Notes: generated from the sequence alone by a model not told the origin. Counted from the stretch's first letter, positions 8,885 to 18,837 are shown. The stretch: 64,000 nucleotides of DNA from Phytohabitans rumicis (GCF_011764445.1 NZ_BLPG01000001.1:8077001-8141000), one strand, 5' to 3'. Numbers and translations are program-made.

Positions 8885-9910
8885 TCACGCCTTCCGCAGC
8901 CGGGGATCGAGGGCGAGGTAGAGCAGGTCCACGCCGACGTTGACGAGGGTGAACAGCAGCGCGATGGCCAGCGCCGCGCCCTGCACTATGGGGTAGTCGC
9001 GCTGCAGGATCGCGTTGACCAGCAGGTTGCCGACGCCCGGGTAGGAGAAGACCGTCTCGGTGATGACCGAGCCGCCGAGCAGCGACCCGAACTGCAGCCC
9101 GAGCACCGTGACGATCGGCAGCGACGAGTTGCGCAGCACGTGCCGGCGCAGGATCGCCGCCGGGGACAACCCCTTCATCCGGGCCGTACGCACGAAGTCG
9201 TCGCCGAGCACCTCCAGCACCGAGGCGCGCACGATCCGGGTGATGAACCCCGCCATCGACAGGGCCAGCGTGGTCGCCGGCAGGATCAGGTGCCGCAGCC
9301 ACGGCAGGATCAGGTCGGGGCGGTCCAGCAGGACCGCGTCGACCAGGACGAAGTTGGTGAACGGCTGGTAGTCCAGGCTCCCCGGCAGCCGCCCGATGAC
9401 GGGCAGCCAGCGCAGCCAGACGCCGAAGACGACGATTCCGAGGACGCCGAGCGCGAACCAGGGCAGCGAGAAGCTGACCGTGCCGGCCGTCCGGGTCAGC
9501 GTGTCGACCCAGGTGTCCTTGCGCAGCGCGGCGAGCACGCCGGTCACGAGGCCGATCAGCACCGCGATCAGCATGGCCGCCACGGTGAGCTCGATGGTGG
9601 CGGGCAGCGCGTCGGCGAGCAGCCCGGTGACGTCGTTGCCGCCGAAGAACGAGCGCCCGAGGTCGAGGCGCACCAGGTCGCCGAGGAACGTCACGTACTG
9701 TTCCCACAGCGGCCGGTCCAGCCCCAGGGCCGCGCTGATCCTGGCCTGGTCCTGGGCGATCTCCGCCGCGCTCTGCTGGCCGCTGGCGCCGCCGGCGGCG
9801 AGCGTGGTCGCGGCCGAGCCGGGCAGCAGGCGCATCGCGATGAAGACCAGCGTGGCCAGGGCCAGCAGCACCACGGGTACGGCCAGCAGCCGCTTGACGA
9901 CCAGCTTCAT
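8885..9910 (-). CDS. Dipeptide/oligopeptide-type ABC transporter permease (DppB-like)
   Basis: 341 residues, with an N-terminal membrane segment (residues 8-30), a large extracytoplasmic loop rich in Gly and Gln, five more membrane segments and the permease EAA-type loop around VRTARMKGLSPAAILRRHVLRNS. The C-terminus LDPRLRK is typical of DppB/OppB proteins. It forms the channel with the DppC-like protein, whose stop overlaps this ATG (ATGA). Solute unknown. Confidence 0.92.
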   Translation of the reverse strand: MKLVVKRLLAVPVVLLALATLVFIAMRLLPGSAATTLAAGGASGQQSAAEIAQDQARISAALGLDRPLWEQYVTFLGDLVRLDLGRSFFGGNDVTGLLADALPATIELTVAAMLIAVLIGLVTGVLAALRKDTWVDTLTRTAGTVSFSLPWFALGVLGIVVFGVWLRWLPVIGRLPGSLDYQPFTNFVLVDAVLLDRPDLILPWLRHLILPATTLALSMAGFITRIVRASVLEVLGDDFVRTARMKGLSPAAILRRHVLRNSSLPIVTVLGLQFGSLLGGSVITETVFSYPGVGNLLVNAILQRDYPIVQGAALAIALLFTLVNVGVDLLYLALDPRLRKA

Positions 9911-10743
9911 GCCGAGCTCCGGTGATCGAGCGAATCGCGTAGGTCGTCGCCGACGAAGTTGCAGGCCACCACGAAGAGCAGGGTGGCCGTCGCGGGCAGC
10001 ACGACCAGCCGCGGCGCCCGGTAGAGGAACTCCTGCCCGGCCTGCACCATGTAGCCCCAGTCCGCGGTCGGCGGCTGGATGCCGAGCCCGAGGTAGGACA
10101 GGCCCGCCGCGAAGCCGGCCGCGATCGACAGCGTCATCACCACCTGGGCGAGCACCGGCCCGGCGATGTTGGGCAGCACCTCGCGTACCAGGATGCCCGG
10201 GGTGCGGGCGCCGCCGAGCCGCGCGGCGAGCACGTAGTCGCGGCCCGCCTCCCGCGCGGCCAGCGCGCGGGCCAGCCGCGCCAGGCCGGGCGCCAGCGCG
10301 GCGCCGATGCCCACCACCAGGCTGGCCACCCCGGGCTGCCAGGCCGTCACCACCAGGATGATCAAAAGCATCGACGGGAACGCCAGCGCGAGGTCCATCA
10401 GCCGCATCAGCACCCACTCGACCCGGCGGCCGGCGTACCCGGCGACCAGCCCGATGCTGACCCCGACCACCGCGGCGAGGGCGGTGGCCAGGAAGGAGAC
10501 CAGCAGCAGCGGCCGGGCACCGTGCAGCATCCGGGCCAGCTCGTCGCGGCCCAGGTCGTCGGTGCCGAGCAGGTGTCCGGGCGCGCCGATCGGCAGCAGC
10601 GTGTCGTTGGTGTTGCGGGTCGGGTCCGCCCCGACGAACAGCGGCCCGACCGCGGCGAGCAGGACGAAGACGGCGACCACCGCCCAGGACGTGGCGGCGA
10701 GCCAACCACGCCCCAGGCGGCGACGGGTCCGCACGTCAGACAC
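9907..10743 (-). CDS. Dipeptide/oligopeptide-type ABC transporter permease (DppC-like)
   Basis: 278 residues. An N-terminal membrane segment precedes the conserved HLLGTDDLGRDELARMLHGAR motif region of DppC-type permeases, followed by four to five membrane segments and the cytoplasmic loop DYVLAARLGGARTPGILVREVLPN. The GTG start lies inside the end of the binding-protein gene (8-base overlap) and its stop overlaps the DppB-like start. It is the second membrane subunit of the importer. Confidence 0.92.
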   Translation of the reverse strand: MSDVRTRRRLGRGWLAATSWAVVAVFVLLAAVGPLFVGADPTRNTNDTLLPIGAPGHLLGTDDLGRDELARMLHGARPLLLVSFLATALAAVVGVSIGLVAGYAGRRVEWVLMRLMDLALAFPSMLLIILVVTAWQPGVASLVVGIGAALAPGLARLARALAAREAGRDYVLAARLGGARTPGILVREVLPNIAGPVLAQVVMTLSIAAGFAAGLSYLGLGIQPPTADWGYMVQAGQEFLYRAPRLVVLPATATLLFVVACNFVGDDLRDSLDHRSSA

Positions 10744-12361
10744 TCGCCTTTTCCATGTAGCACCGGTGGTTGCCGAGGGCCTGCACGTTCATGCCCTTGA
10801 CGCTCGCGCCGCTGACGACGGGGTTCGCCGCGTACGCCAGCATCGTCAGCAGCATGTAGTTCTCCGCCCAGCGGCGCTGGATGCCGCTGTATGCCGCCGC
10901 GCGGGCCGACGCGTCCGGCAGGTTCTTGGCGGTGAACAGGTCGTCGGCGAACTTCGCCGATCCGTCGAGGGTGTTGAAGCCGGAGATGAAGTCGCCGTAG
11001 ACCCCGGACGGCATGGCCAGCGAGCCGATCATGTCGTCGGGGTCCGGGACGTAGATGTTGCGTTCCCAGATCATCAGATCGTGGAACTCGTCCTTCGGGT
11101 CCAGGAGCCGGTTGAAGTACGCGGCCGGGTCGACCGAGGCGGTCACCACCTTGAGCCCGATGTCGGTGAGGTTCTGCGCGACGATCTGCGCCGCCTTCGG
11201 GTGCCAGCTGTCGCTGGCGGCCATCAGGCGGATCTCCCGGCCGGTGGCGCCGGCCTGCTGGATCAGCCGCTTGGCCTCCTCGACGTTGGTGGTGCTCAGG
11301 TCGGCGAGGCTGGTGTCGTGGCCGGTCAGGCCGGGCGGGATGGTGTAGCTCTGCGGCAGCGTGCCGGCGCCGAAGAACGCCTGGGCGATGATGGCCTGCC
11401 GGTCGATGGCCAGGTTGATCGCCTTGCGCACCGCCAGCTCCGGGATCCGCCGGGCGTCCATCATCATGAACGCGTCGAAGGTGGTCGGCGTGTCGTACAC
11501 GGTGACCGACTTGTCGGCCTTGAGCTGGTCCAGCGCGGAGTACGGCGTGAACTGGGTGGCCGAGATGTCGCCGGACAGCAGCGAGCCGACGATCGTGGAC
11601 GGGTCGGTGACCTGCTGGAGCACGAGCCGGTCGATCGGCGGCTTGCCGAGCCGGAACCCGTCGAACGCCGCCAGCACGACGGATTGGCCCGAGGTGGCCG
11701 ATGCGAACTTGAACGGCCCGGTTCCGACCAGGTTCTTGCCGATGTCGGCTCCGTACTTGTCCAGCGCCGCCTTGGAGATGATCCGGCCGCCGATGTCGGA
11801 GAGCTGGTCCAGCAGGGTGCGGTCCGGGGCCTTGAGCACCATCACGACGGTCTGGGCGTCGGGCGCGGTCATCGACGCGAGGTTCGTGCCGACGCTGCGC
11901 AGCGGCCGGGACGAGCCCTCCGGCAGCGTCTTGTCGGTGTCGTCGAACTGCCGGTTCAGGCTGGCCAGCACGTCCGCCGAGGTGAATTGGGTACCGTCGT
12001 GGAAGGTCACACCCTGCCGGAGCTTGAACGTGTAGGTGAGCTGGTCGTCGGAGATGGTCCAGCTCTCGGCCAGGTCCGGCTCCGGCTCGTTCGACTCGAA
12101 GGAGATGAAGGTCAGGCCACGGCAGATGCAGTCGACCGCCATCCAGTCGCCGAGCGTGGTGTAGAAGGCGGGGTCGTTGACGGCGCTGGTGCCGTCGATG
12201 GCGAGCGTCAGGGTGCCACCGGTCTTCGCGGAATCGCCGTCGGCCTCGTCGGCGGCCACACCGCAGGCGCTGAGCAGGCCGGTCATGCCGGCCCCGATGC
12301 CCATGCCGAGCAGGCCGGCACCGCGCAGCAGCGCACGCCGGGATACGGGTTGCTGGATCAT
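10736..12361 (-). CDS. ABC transporter substrate-binding lipoprotein (SBP_bac_5 family), Tat-type signal
   Basis: 541 residues. The N-terminus has a twin-arginine motif SRRALLRGAG, a hydrophobic stretch and a lipobox ending LLSAC, so it is probably exported folded and lipid-anchored. The body matches family 5 binding proteins: LTYTFKLRQGVTFHDGTQFT, RSVGTNLASM, VRKAINLAIDRQAI and the late YVPDPDD segment. It binds the solute for the adjacent Dpp-type permeases and ATPases. It is the first gene of the leftward operon that continues to the MBL hydrolase; 41 to 72 bases upstream lie two copies of the GntR-type operator, so its expression is likely tied to that regulator. Confidence 0.93.
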   Translation of the reverse strand: MIQQPVSRRALLRGAGLLGMGIGAGMTGLLSACGVAADEADGDSAKTGGTLTLAIDGTSAVNDPAFYTTLGDWMAVDCICRGLTFISFESNEPEPDLAESWTISDDQLTYTFKLRQGVTFHDGTQFTSADVLASLNRQFDDTDKTLPEGSSRPLRSVGTNLASMTAPDAQTVVMVLKAPDRTLLDQLSDIGGRIISKAALDKYGADIGKNLVGTGPFKFASATSGQSVVLAAFDGFRLGKPPIDRLVLQQVTDPSTIVGSLLSGDISATQFTPYSALDQLKADKSVTVYDTPTTFDAFMMMDARRIPELAVRKAINLAIDRQAIIAQAFFGAGTLPQSYTIPPGLTGHDTSLADLSTTNVEEAKRLIQQAGATGREIRLMAASDSWHPKAAQIVAQNLTDIGLKVVTASVDPAAYFNRLLDPKDEFHDLMIWERNIYVPDPDDMIGSLAMPSGVYGDFISGFNTLDGSAKFADDLFTAKNLPDASARAAAYSGIQRRWAENYMLLTMLAYAANPVVSGASVKGMNVQALGNHRCYMEKASV

Positions 12362-12401
12362 CGCTCTCCTATGGCGTTACTGGTATCTCATCAAGTCCAT
12401 C

Positions 12402-12432
12402 TGGGATCTAATCTGACCAACATTGGATCCAA
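12402..12432. promoter_or_regulatory. Predicted GntR operator pair upstream of the binding-protein operon
   Basis: A perfect palindrome TTGGATCCAA at 12423-12432 and a weaker copy TGGGATCTAA at 12402-12411. Their starts are 21 bases apart, the same spacing as in the gntR/amine-oxidase region. Confidence 0.65.
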
Positions 12433-12483
12433 CTATGGGTGCTGGTCGCTGCGGGCCCGTGTCACGTTTGTGAAGCTCTTGTT

Positions 12484-14348
12484 TCAGCCCGCGTGGCAGT
12501 GCCCGGTCGACGGGTCGGGGACGTCCATCGCCGGGTTGCGGTCGAAGAAGCCGTCCGGTTCGAGTACGAGGTGGATGGTCTCGACGGGCATCACCGGCCA
12601 CTGCTCCGGGCGCGGCAGGTGGTGGGTGCCCAGCACCGGCCACAGCACCAGCGGCACCCCGTCGATCGAGCGCTCCTGCCGCTGCCACACGTGTACGCCG
12701 TCCTCGCCCGGCTCGGCGTGGTTGGGGTACTGCCCGCCGATGAAGCGCTCCGCCTCGTCGTACGGCGTGGCCCACAGGTGCTGGTGGATGAAGGGCGCCC
12801 GCCGGGCCATCACCGAGCCGGGGTCGCCGAACGAGCGGGTGGTGTCCGGGATGCGCAGCCGGTACGCGGTGGGCTCGCCGTACCGGTTGGTGGCGGTGGC
12901 GCTCTCCACCCGCCAGTGCCGGGCGACGGTCGGGTCCGTACGCCGCCCCGTCTCCGTGGCCAGCGGCGTACGCACGTAGCGGACCGCGTTGCCGTACGGG
13001 TTGAGTGCCGGGTCCGGCTCGGGTTCCGCGTGCTCCTCGACGAGCCGGCTTCGCGGACCGTCGACCGCCATGTCCAGCCGGATGCCGAAGTAGTGCTGGT
13101 GGATGGGCGTCTGCACGCGCGGGGCCACGACCCGGCCGTACCGCACCTGCTCGCCCTCGGTGATCCCGGAGGCGGACAGGATGCCGGTCAGCTTGACCTC
13201 CAACTCGACGCGCCCGTCCTGGAAGAGCGACCAGTAGAAGCCGTAGTCGTAGTTGGCCACGGTCTGGAAGTTGGAGATGATCAGCCGGCGGGAGCGGCGC
13301 ACGGCGTTGACCCCGCGGCGCAGGTCGTTGTGCTTCCAGAGGATGCTGGCGTCCTCTTCGTGCATGCACACGGCCTGCCGGATCGTCTGCGGCTCGCCGG
13401 CACCGCCCAGGTACGTGCCGTCGAAGTAGTGGATGACGCCCAGGCAGTCGCAGCCCAGGGCGAGCGAGTTGGTGAGCGGACCGGCGCCGTACTCGCCCAG
13501 TCGAAGAAGTTCTTGCGGTACTGGGTCGAGTTGGGGTCCAGGTACGGCACGTACATCTCGTTGCAGGCGGCCCTTTTGAGCACGGAGCGGCCGAGGAACT
13601 CCAGGTCGTACAGGACCAGGCCCTCGCGGTGGGTGAAGCCGACCCGGAACGTCCAGCCCTGCCAGCTCACCCGCCAGCCGTCCACGGTGAAGCTCGGCCC
13701 GTCCGGCTGCACGACGTCGAGCGGCTTGAGACCGGGCCTTTGTTCTTTGTTTTTCAGCGGCGCGGCCTCATCGGAGACCGGTACGACGCCGTGGTCCTCG
13801 ACCTCCAGGACCTCCATCGTGTGCATGTCGATGATGGGGATGACGCCCTGCACCGGCCGGGCGTACCCGTTGTCGTCCTCGGTGGTGCGGTGCCAGACGG
13901 TGCCCCAGGTGACCCGGCGGTCCTTGTACTTCTCCGGCTCGAAGCCGCCCATCGACTCGGCGTCGACCATGACGAGGGAGACGTCGTGGATGCCGCGCTT
14001 GGCGAGCGCCGCGCGGAACAGCGGGCTCGCCCGGCACGCCTGGGCGGCGGCGCGCGCCTCGTCCGAGGTGATGCCGGGCCGGCGCGGGTCGATCGGCCGC
14101 CAATCCACACAGGACGCCTCGCCGCCGTCGACCAGCACGTCGACCTCCCACGCGGCTTCCGCGTGCAGGGCCACCAAGCCCAGCCGCGTACCGGTAGCCT
14201 GACCGGCGACCACCCGGCGGGCGTGCGCCTCGTCGAGGGTGGCGCCCCAGAACCGGGTGCGCGCGCCGAGCCGGCCGTCCGCGCGGGCCGCGGCGACGGC
14301 GAGGGCGATCTCGGTGGCGTTCGGGGGGTCGAGAGGGTGGGACCGCAT
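12484..14348 (-). pseudogene. Copper amine oxidase (topaquinone type), split by a one-base frameshift
   Basis: The two frames together encode about 621 residues, the size of bacterial copper amine oxidases. The first frame runs from MRSHPLD to YRKNFFDW; the second continues as GEYGAGPLTNSLALGCDC and reaches the C-terminus. Adding one base in the C run at 13496-13498 joins them. The cofactor site VANYDYG (Tyr near residue 367, precursor of topaquinone) and copper ligands in PIHQHYFGIRLD are present. The enzyme oxidises a primary amine to an aldehyde with release of ammonia and hydrogen peroxide. It lies directly across from gntR, with a double operator between them, and an aldehyde dehydrogenase is encoded in the neighbouring operon. 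Confidence 0.87.
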
Positions 14349-14369
14349 CGGCCGGCTCCTATCCTGGAG

Positions 14370-14400
14370 TTGGATCCTAAGCTACTCTAAGTGGATCCAA
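14370..14400. promoter_or_regulatory. Predicted GntR operator pair between amine oxidase and gntR
   Basis: TTGGATCCTA at 14370-14379 and GTGGATCCAA at 14391-14400 start 21 bases apart. The outermost bases also form an inverted repeat TTGGATCC / GGATCCAA. The position between divergent starts fits autoregulation plus control of the amine oxidase. Confidence 0.7.
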
Positions 14401-14421
14401 AGTTCTCAGACGAGGGACATG

Positions 14422-15117
14422 ATGGACGCCACAACAGAGGTGGGCACGAGCAGCGCGCTCGTCGACGAGACCGCGGCCGCGATTCGGGCCCGGATCATGT
14501 CCGGCGACATCCCGATCGGGGCGCAGCTGCGCCAAGCCGAGCTGGCCAAGACGCTCGGGGTCAGCCGCACCCCGGTCCGCGAGGCGCTGCGCCAGTTGCA
14601 GGCCGGCGGCCTGATCGAGGTGGTGCCCAACCGGGGCGCGGTCGTGCGGGTGCCGGCGCCGTGGGAGGTGCGCGAGGCGTACGAGGTGCGCGCCGAGCTG
14701 GAGGGGCTGGCCTGCGTGCGCGCGGTCGACCGGATCAGCCGGGACACCCTCGACGAGCTGCGCGCCACCAACGAGCTGCTGCGGCCGGGTGACGCGCCGC
14801 CCAACCCGGCCTCGCACGCCGCCAACGACCGGTTCCACACGCTGATCCACCAGATCGCCGGCAACGAGCGCCTGGCCAAGGTGATCCGGGAGATCAACGA
14901 GGCGTTCCCCCGCAACGTCTCCGCCCTGGTCCTGCAGGACAACCCCCGCCACCGCGTAGACAACTTCGCCGAACACGCCCGCATCCTCGATGCCCTCGCG
15001 GCGGAAGACGCCGCAACCGCGCGCCACGAAATGCAGTCCCACGTGTTGAGCGCCGGAGAACAGCTCGCGCGCTGGTACGAACGCCGCAGCGCGACGATCT
15101 TGCTCCGTCGATCTTGA
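14422..15117 (+). CDS. GntR family transcriptional regulator, FadR/FCD subfamily
   Basis: 231 residues. The N-terminal winged helix shows LRQAELAKTLGVSRTPVREALRQL-type recognition sequence (residues about 34-57) and a wing at VVPNRGAVVRV. The C-terminal all-helical FCD domain has the usual ligand/metal histidines (FHTLIHQIAGN, EHARILDAL, ARHEMQSHV). The effector is likely a small carboxylate or amine intermediate of the pathway, by analogy to the family. The second of two adjacent ATGs is used because GAGGG lies five bases before it; the first at 14419 is too close. It is divergent from the amine oxidase across a paired operator, and its TGA lies inside repeat B1. Confidence 0.92.
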   Translation: MDATTEVGTSSALVDETAAAIRARIMSGDIPIGAQLRQAELAKTLGVSRTPVREALRQLQAGGLIEVVPNRGAVVRVPAPWEVREAYEVRAELEGLACVRAVDRISRDTLDELRATNELLRPGDAPPNPASHAANDRFHTLIHQIAGNERLAKVIREINEAFPRNVSALVLQDNPRHRVDNFAEHARILDALAAEDAATARHEMQSHVLSAGEQLARWYERRSATILLRRS

Positions 15118-15166
15118 AGTTGTCATGCCGGGATGTCCGGAATGGCACCTGACAAGTCCAAGATCG
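15109..15166. repeat. Palindromic repeat B, copy B1, shared by two convergent gene ends
   Basis: A 58-base imperfect palindrome: outer arms CGATCTTG / CAAGATCG, then TTGTCA / TGACAA and TGCC / GGCA. The TGA of gntR and the TGA of the opposing aminotransferase/oxidase gene both lie within it. It could act as a bidirectional terminator. The second copy is at 30813-30870. Confidence 0.75.
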
Positions 15167-17408
15167 GCGGTGGATCCCCGGCCACGATGGCGCCGATCGC
15201 GGGACCGAACTTGAAGCCGTGGCCCGAGCATGCCGACGCGACGAGGACCTGCGGGGTTTCGGGGAGCGCGCCGACCAGGAAGCGGTTGCGCGGGGCCATG
15301 GTGTAGCGGCAGGCGACGGTGTCCACCACGTCGCCGTCCGCGCCGGGCACGAAGCGGCGGGCCAGCGCTAGCAGCTCACCCGCCTCCGCCGCGGTCACCG
15401 GCGACTGTGGACGGTCCGGGTCGGCGGGCGGGCCGTGGTCCAGGCCCACCTTCACCGCGCTGCCGCCGAAGGCCGGAATGCCGTACAGCAGCCCCACACC
15501 GGGCACGTCGACCGAGAAGGTGCCGAGGTTTGGCGGCGCCACCGCCGTGGGGTCGGACGCTCCGATGTGGACGTTCACGATCCGGACCACGCGCAGTGCC
15601 TCGCGAAGGCGGGGGACGAGCGCGCCGGTCCACGGTCCGGCGGCGATGACGAGCCTATCCGCGTAGACAGTCCCTCGCGGAGTGTGCACCGCCACCCCGC
15701 TCCCGTCGGCGGTCCAGCTCTCGGCGGGGCAGGCCGTGTGGCGTACCACCCCGTGCGCCAGGCCGAGCTCGCGCAGCGACCGCATCGCCTGCGCGGCGTC
15801 GATGATGCCCGCCGCCGGGTCGTAGACGGCCGTGAAGTCCGGGCCCAGCCGCAGCCCCGGAAACAACTCGGCGGCCCGCGCCGGATCCACGATTTCGCAC
15901 CCCGGTCCCCGCAGTCCCGGCGGTCCCGGGCGGGCGTAGAGACCGCCCGTCGTGGTGACCAGCGCCCGCCCAGCGGCGGCGCTCAGCTCGTCCCACGCCC
16001 GGTACGCGCGGTCCACCAGGTCGTCCCACGCCGCATCCGGGTACGCGCGGCGGATCATCCGGGTGTGCCCGTGCGACGACCCTTCGGTGTGCCCGTCCGG
16101 AAACCGGTCGAGCTGGACCACGCGGGCGCCACGTCGAGCCAGCTGCCAGGCGGCCGACAGGCCGTGCACGCCCGCGCCGATGACGGCCACGTCCGCGCGG
16201 TCCCCGGAGCGCAGCAGAGAGGGTGTGGTTGCCGTGCGGGGGCCGCGCAGGGCGTTGGTCAGGGCCTCGACGTCGCCGTCGTCGTTGTAGACGTGCACCG
16301 AGGCGCGGACCACGGCGGGCAGGCCGCGCCGGCCGAGGTCCCACTGGCCGTGGCTGGCCGGCACGGACACCAGGTGCACGCCGGCTGCCCGCAGCCGCCG
16401 TACCGTGTCGGCCGGGGAGTGTCCATCGTGGACGAAGGTGACGATCGCGCCGCCGCCCGCGGGCGGGTCGGCGAGGCGTACGCCGGGGACGTCCGCGAGC
16501 GCCGCGCGCAGCCGGCCGGCGAGCGCGGTCAGGTGCTCGCCGATGCGCGCCACGCCCAGCTCCAGCGCCTCGGTGAGCGCGGCACCGAGCCCGAGCCGCA
16601 ACGCGTGCGCGGACTCCCACGTCTCGTACCGCCGGGCGCCGGCCGTCACGTCGTACTCCTGGTCGCCGCTCCAGTGCGCACCGCGTACGTCCGGATGCGG
16701 CGGGCGCAGCCGGGCCCGCATCGCGGGGCTGACGTACAGCAGGCCGGTGCCGCGCGGGCCGCGCAGGAACTTGCGCCCGGTCGCCACCGCGATGTCGCAG
16801 CCGATCGCGGCCACGTCGACCGGCAGCTGCCCGACCGACTGGGTGGCGTCCAGCAGCACCGGCACGCCCGCGGCGGCGGCCAGCGCACCGACCGCCGCGA
16901 CGGGTTCGACCAGCGCCGAGGAGGTCGGCACGTGGGCCACCGTGACGAGTGCCGCCGGCTCCCGCAGCGCCTTCTCCAGCGCGTCCAGGTCGACCGCGCC
17001 GGTGCGGTCGCACGGCAGCACCTCGACCACGACGCCCCGGCTGCGGCGCAGCTCCAGCAGGTGCAGCGCCGAGCTGACGTAGCTGGACGCCGCGGCGAGG
17101 ATCCGGTCGCCGGGGCGCAGCGGCAGCGCCTCGACGGCCCGCTGCCAGGCGACCGTCGCGCTCTCCACCAGGGCGACGTCGTCCGGCTGGGCGCCCAGCA
17201 GGCGGGCGGCCAGGGCGTAGACGTTCTCGCTGCGGTCGCGCGCGGCCTCGGCCGCCTCGTACCCGCCGATCCGCGACTCCAGCCGCAGGTGCTCGACGAC
17301 GGTGGCGAGCACGGTCTCGCTCGGCAGCGCCGCGCCCGCGGCGTTGAAGTGCCGCGCGTACCGCGTCCCCGGCGTAGCCGCCCGCAGCGCTGCGGTATCC
17401 AGCGTCAT
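15123..17408 (-). CDS. Fusion of class V aminotransferase and sarcosine-oxidase-like FAD oxidoreductase
   Basis: One frame of 761 residues. Residues 1-390 are a class V PLP enzyme related to cysteine desulfurases/isopenicillin N epimerases: VLLDATQS (Asp187) and the PLP lysine in ATGRKFLRGPRG (Lys213). After a linker of about 15 residues a complete flavoprotein begins: DVAVIGAGVHGLSAAWQL (dinucleotide motif), EGSSHGHTRMIRRAYPD, and a late TVACRYTM whose Cys corresponds to the covalent-FAD cysteine of monomeric sarcosine oxidases, ending with SGHGFKFGPAIG. No stop or start lies at the junction in any frame nearby, so the fusion looks genuine, though frame errors elsewhere call for caution. It may oxidise a secondary or N-methyl amine. 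Its ATG overlaps the aldehyde dehydrogenase stop (ATGA). Confidence 0.8.
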   Translation of the reverse strand: MTLDTAALRAATPGTRYARHFNAAGAALPSETVLATVVEHLRLESRIGGYEAAEAARDRSENVYALAARLLGAQPDDVALVESATVAWQRAVEALPLRPGDRILAAASSYVSSALHLLELRRSRGVVVEVLPCDRTGAVDLDALEKALREPAALVTVAHVPTSSALVEPVAAVGALAAAAGVPVLLDATQSVGQLPVDVAAIGCDIAVATGRKFLRGPRGTGLLYVSPAMRARLRPPHPDVRGAHWSGDQEYDVTAGARRYETWESAHALRLGLGAALTEALELGVARIGEHLTALAGRLRAALADVPGVRLADPPAGGGAIVTFVHDGHSPADTVRRLRAAGVHLVSVPASHGQWDLGRRGLPAVVRASVHVYNDDGDVEALTNALRGPRTATTPSLLRSGDRADVAVIGAGVHGLSAAWQLARRGARVVQLDRFPDGHTEGSSHGHTRMIRRAYPDAAWDDLVDRAYRAWDELSAAAGRALVTTTGGLYARPGPPGLRGPGCEIVDPARAAELFPGLRLGPDFTAVYDPAAGIIDAAQAMRSLRELGLAHGVVRHTACPAESWTADGSGVAVHTPRGTVYADRLVIAAGPWTGALVPRLREALRVVRIVNVHIGASDPTAVAPPNLGTFSVDVPGVGLLYGIPAFGGSAVKVGLDHGPPADPDRPQSPVTAAEAGELLALARRFVPGADGDVVDTVACRYTMAPRNRFLVGALPETPQVLVASACSGHGFKFGPAIGAIVAGDPPPILDLSGAIPDIPA

Positions 17409-18829
17409 AGGGCGATCACGACGGATTTGGGTTCGCAGAACGCCTTCAGGGCGTCGTCGCCCAACTCGCGGCCGAGGCCCGAGTCGCGGACGCCGCCGTA
17501 CGGCAGGGCCGGGTCGAAGATGTTGTAGGTGTTGACCCAGACGGTGCCGGCCCGCAGCGCCGCCGCCATCCGGTGCGCGCGGGACAGGTCGCGGGTCCAG
17601 ACGCCGGCCGCCAGCCCGTACGCCGTGTCGTTGGCGATCGCGACCGCCTCGGCCTCGTCCTCGAACGCGATGACGCCGGCCACCGGACCGAAGATCTCCT
17701 CCCGGGCGATCACCATGTCGTTGGTGACGCCGGTGAAGAGCGTCGGTTCGACGAAGTAGCCGGGCCGGTCCGGCACCCCGCCGCCGACCGTGACCGTCGC
17801 GCCCTCCGCGGTGCCCTTCGCGATGTACGACAGCACCTGCTGCCGCTGCTCCTCGGAGACCAGCGGGCCGACCGAGACGCCGCCGTCCAGCCCGTTGCCG
17901 ACCGGGACGCGGCGGGTGGCCGCGCTCAGCCGCGCGGTCATCTCCTCCACAATGGACCTTTGCACGAGGATCCGGCTGCCGGCCGTACACATCTGTCCGG
18001 AGTGGCCGAACGACGCCCGCATCGCCGTCACGGTGGCGGCGTCCAGGTCGGCGTCCGCGAAAATGATGTTCGGGCTCTTGCCGCCCAGTTCGAGGGTGAG
18101 GCGCTTGGTGGTGTCGGCTGCGGCGGCCATCACCAGCCGACCGACCTCTGTGGACCCGGTGAACGACACCTTCGCCACGCCGGGGTGCGCCACCAGCGCC
18201 GCGCCGACCCGGCCGTCGCCGGTCAACACGTTCAGTACGCCGTCCGGCAGGCCGGCGCCGGCGCAGAGCCGGGCCAGCCGCAGCATCGTCAGCGGGGTCT
18301 GCTCGGCCGGCTTGACCACCACCGGGCAGCCGGCGGCCAGCGCGGGCGCCAGCTTGTGCGCGGCCGTCATGATCGGAAAGTTCCACGGCAGCACCAGGGC
18401 CGCGACGCCGACCGGTTCCAGCGCCGTGTACACGTGGTGAGCGCCGCCGTCGATCGGGATCACGGTGCCGGTCAGCCGGCCGGGCGCGCCCGCGAAGTGC
18501 CGGAAGTCCTTGGCGGCGAAGGCGACGTCGGCGCGGGAACGCTCGATCGGCTTGCCGTTGTCCCGGGTCTCCAGGACGGCCAGCTCCTCCAGGTGCTCCT
18601 CGATCAGGTCGGCGATCCGGGTCAGCACGCGCGTGCGTTCCAGCGGCGCCAGCCCCGACCAGCGGCGGTCGGCGTACGCCCGCGCGGCGGCGGCGACCGC
18701 CCGGTCGACGTCCACTGTGGTCGCTTGCGCCACGGCGGTGAACGGGGCGCCGGTGGCCGGGTCGACGACCGGGATCGTCTCCCGGTCGCCCGGGGCGATC
18801 CACTCGCCGTCGATCAGGAACGGTTCCAT
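17405..18829 (-). CDS. Aldehyde dehydrogenase family protein
   Basis: 474 residues with all family residues: PWNFPI (Asn150), LELGGKSPN (Glu247), SGQMCTAGSR (catalytic Cys281), FTGSTEVG and the late EEIFGPV. It oxidises an aldehyde to the carboxylate with NAD(P). Here the likely substrates are aldehydes made by the amine oxidase or the flavoprotein of the same region. Its stop overlaps the start of the aminotransferase/oxidase fusion, and eight bases separate it from the upstream ligase gene. Confidence 0.95.
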   Translation of the reverse strand: MEPFLIDGEWIAPGDRETIPVVDPATGAPFTAVAQATTVDVDRAVAAAARAYADRRWSGLAPLERTRVLTRIADLIEEHLEELAVLETRDNGKPIERSRADVAFAAKDFRHFAGAPGRLTGTVIPIDGGAHHVYTALEPVGVAALVLPWNFPIMTAAHKLAPALAAGCPVVVKPAEQTPLTMLRLARLCAGAGLPDGVLNVLTGDGRVGAALVAHPGVAKVSFTGSTEVGRLVMAAAADTTKRLTLELGGKSPNIIFADADLDAATVTAMRASFGHSGQMCTAGSRILVQRSIVEEMTARLSAATRRVPVGNGLDGGVSVGPLVSEEQRQQVLSYIAKGTAEGATVTVGGGVPDRPGYFVEPTLFTGVTNDMVIAREEIFGPVAGVIAFEDEAEAVAIANDTAYGLAAGVWTRDLSRAHRMAAALRAGTVWVNTYNIFDPALPYGGVRDSGLGRELGDDALKAFCEPKSVVIAL

Positions 18830-18837
18830 CGTGCTCC

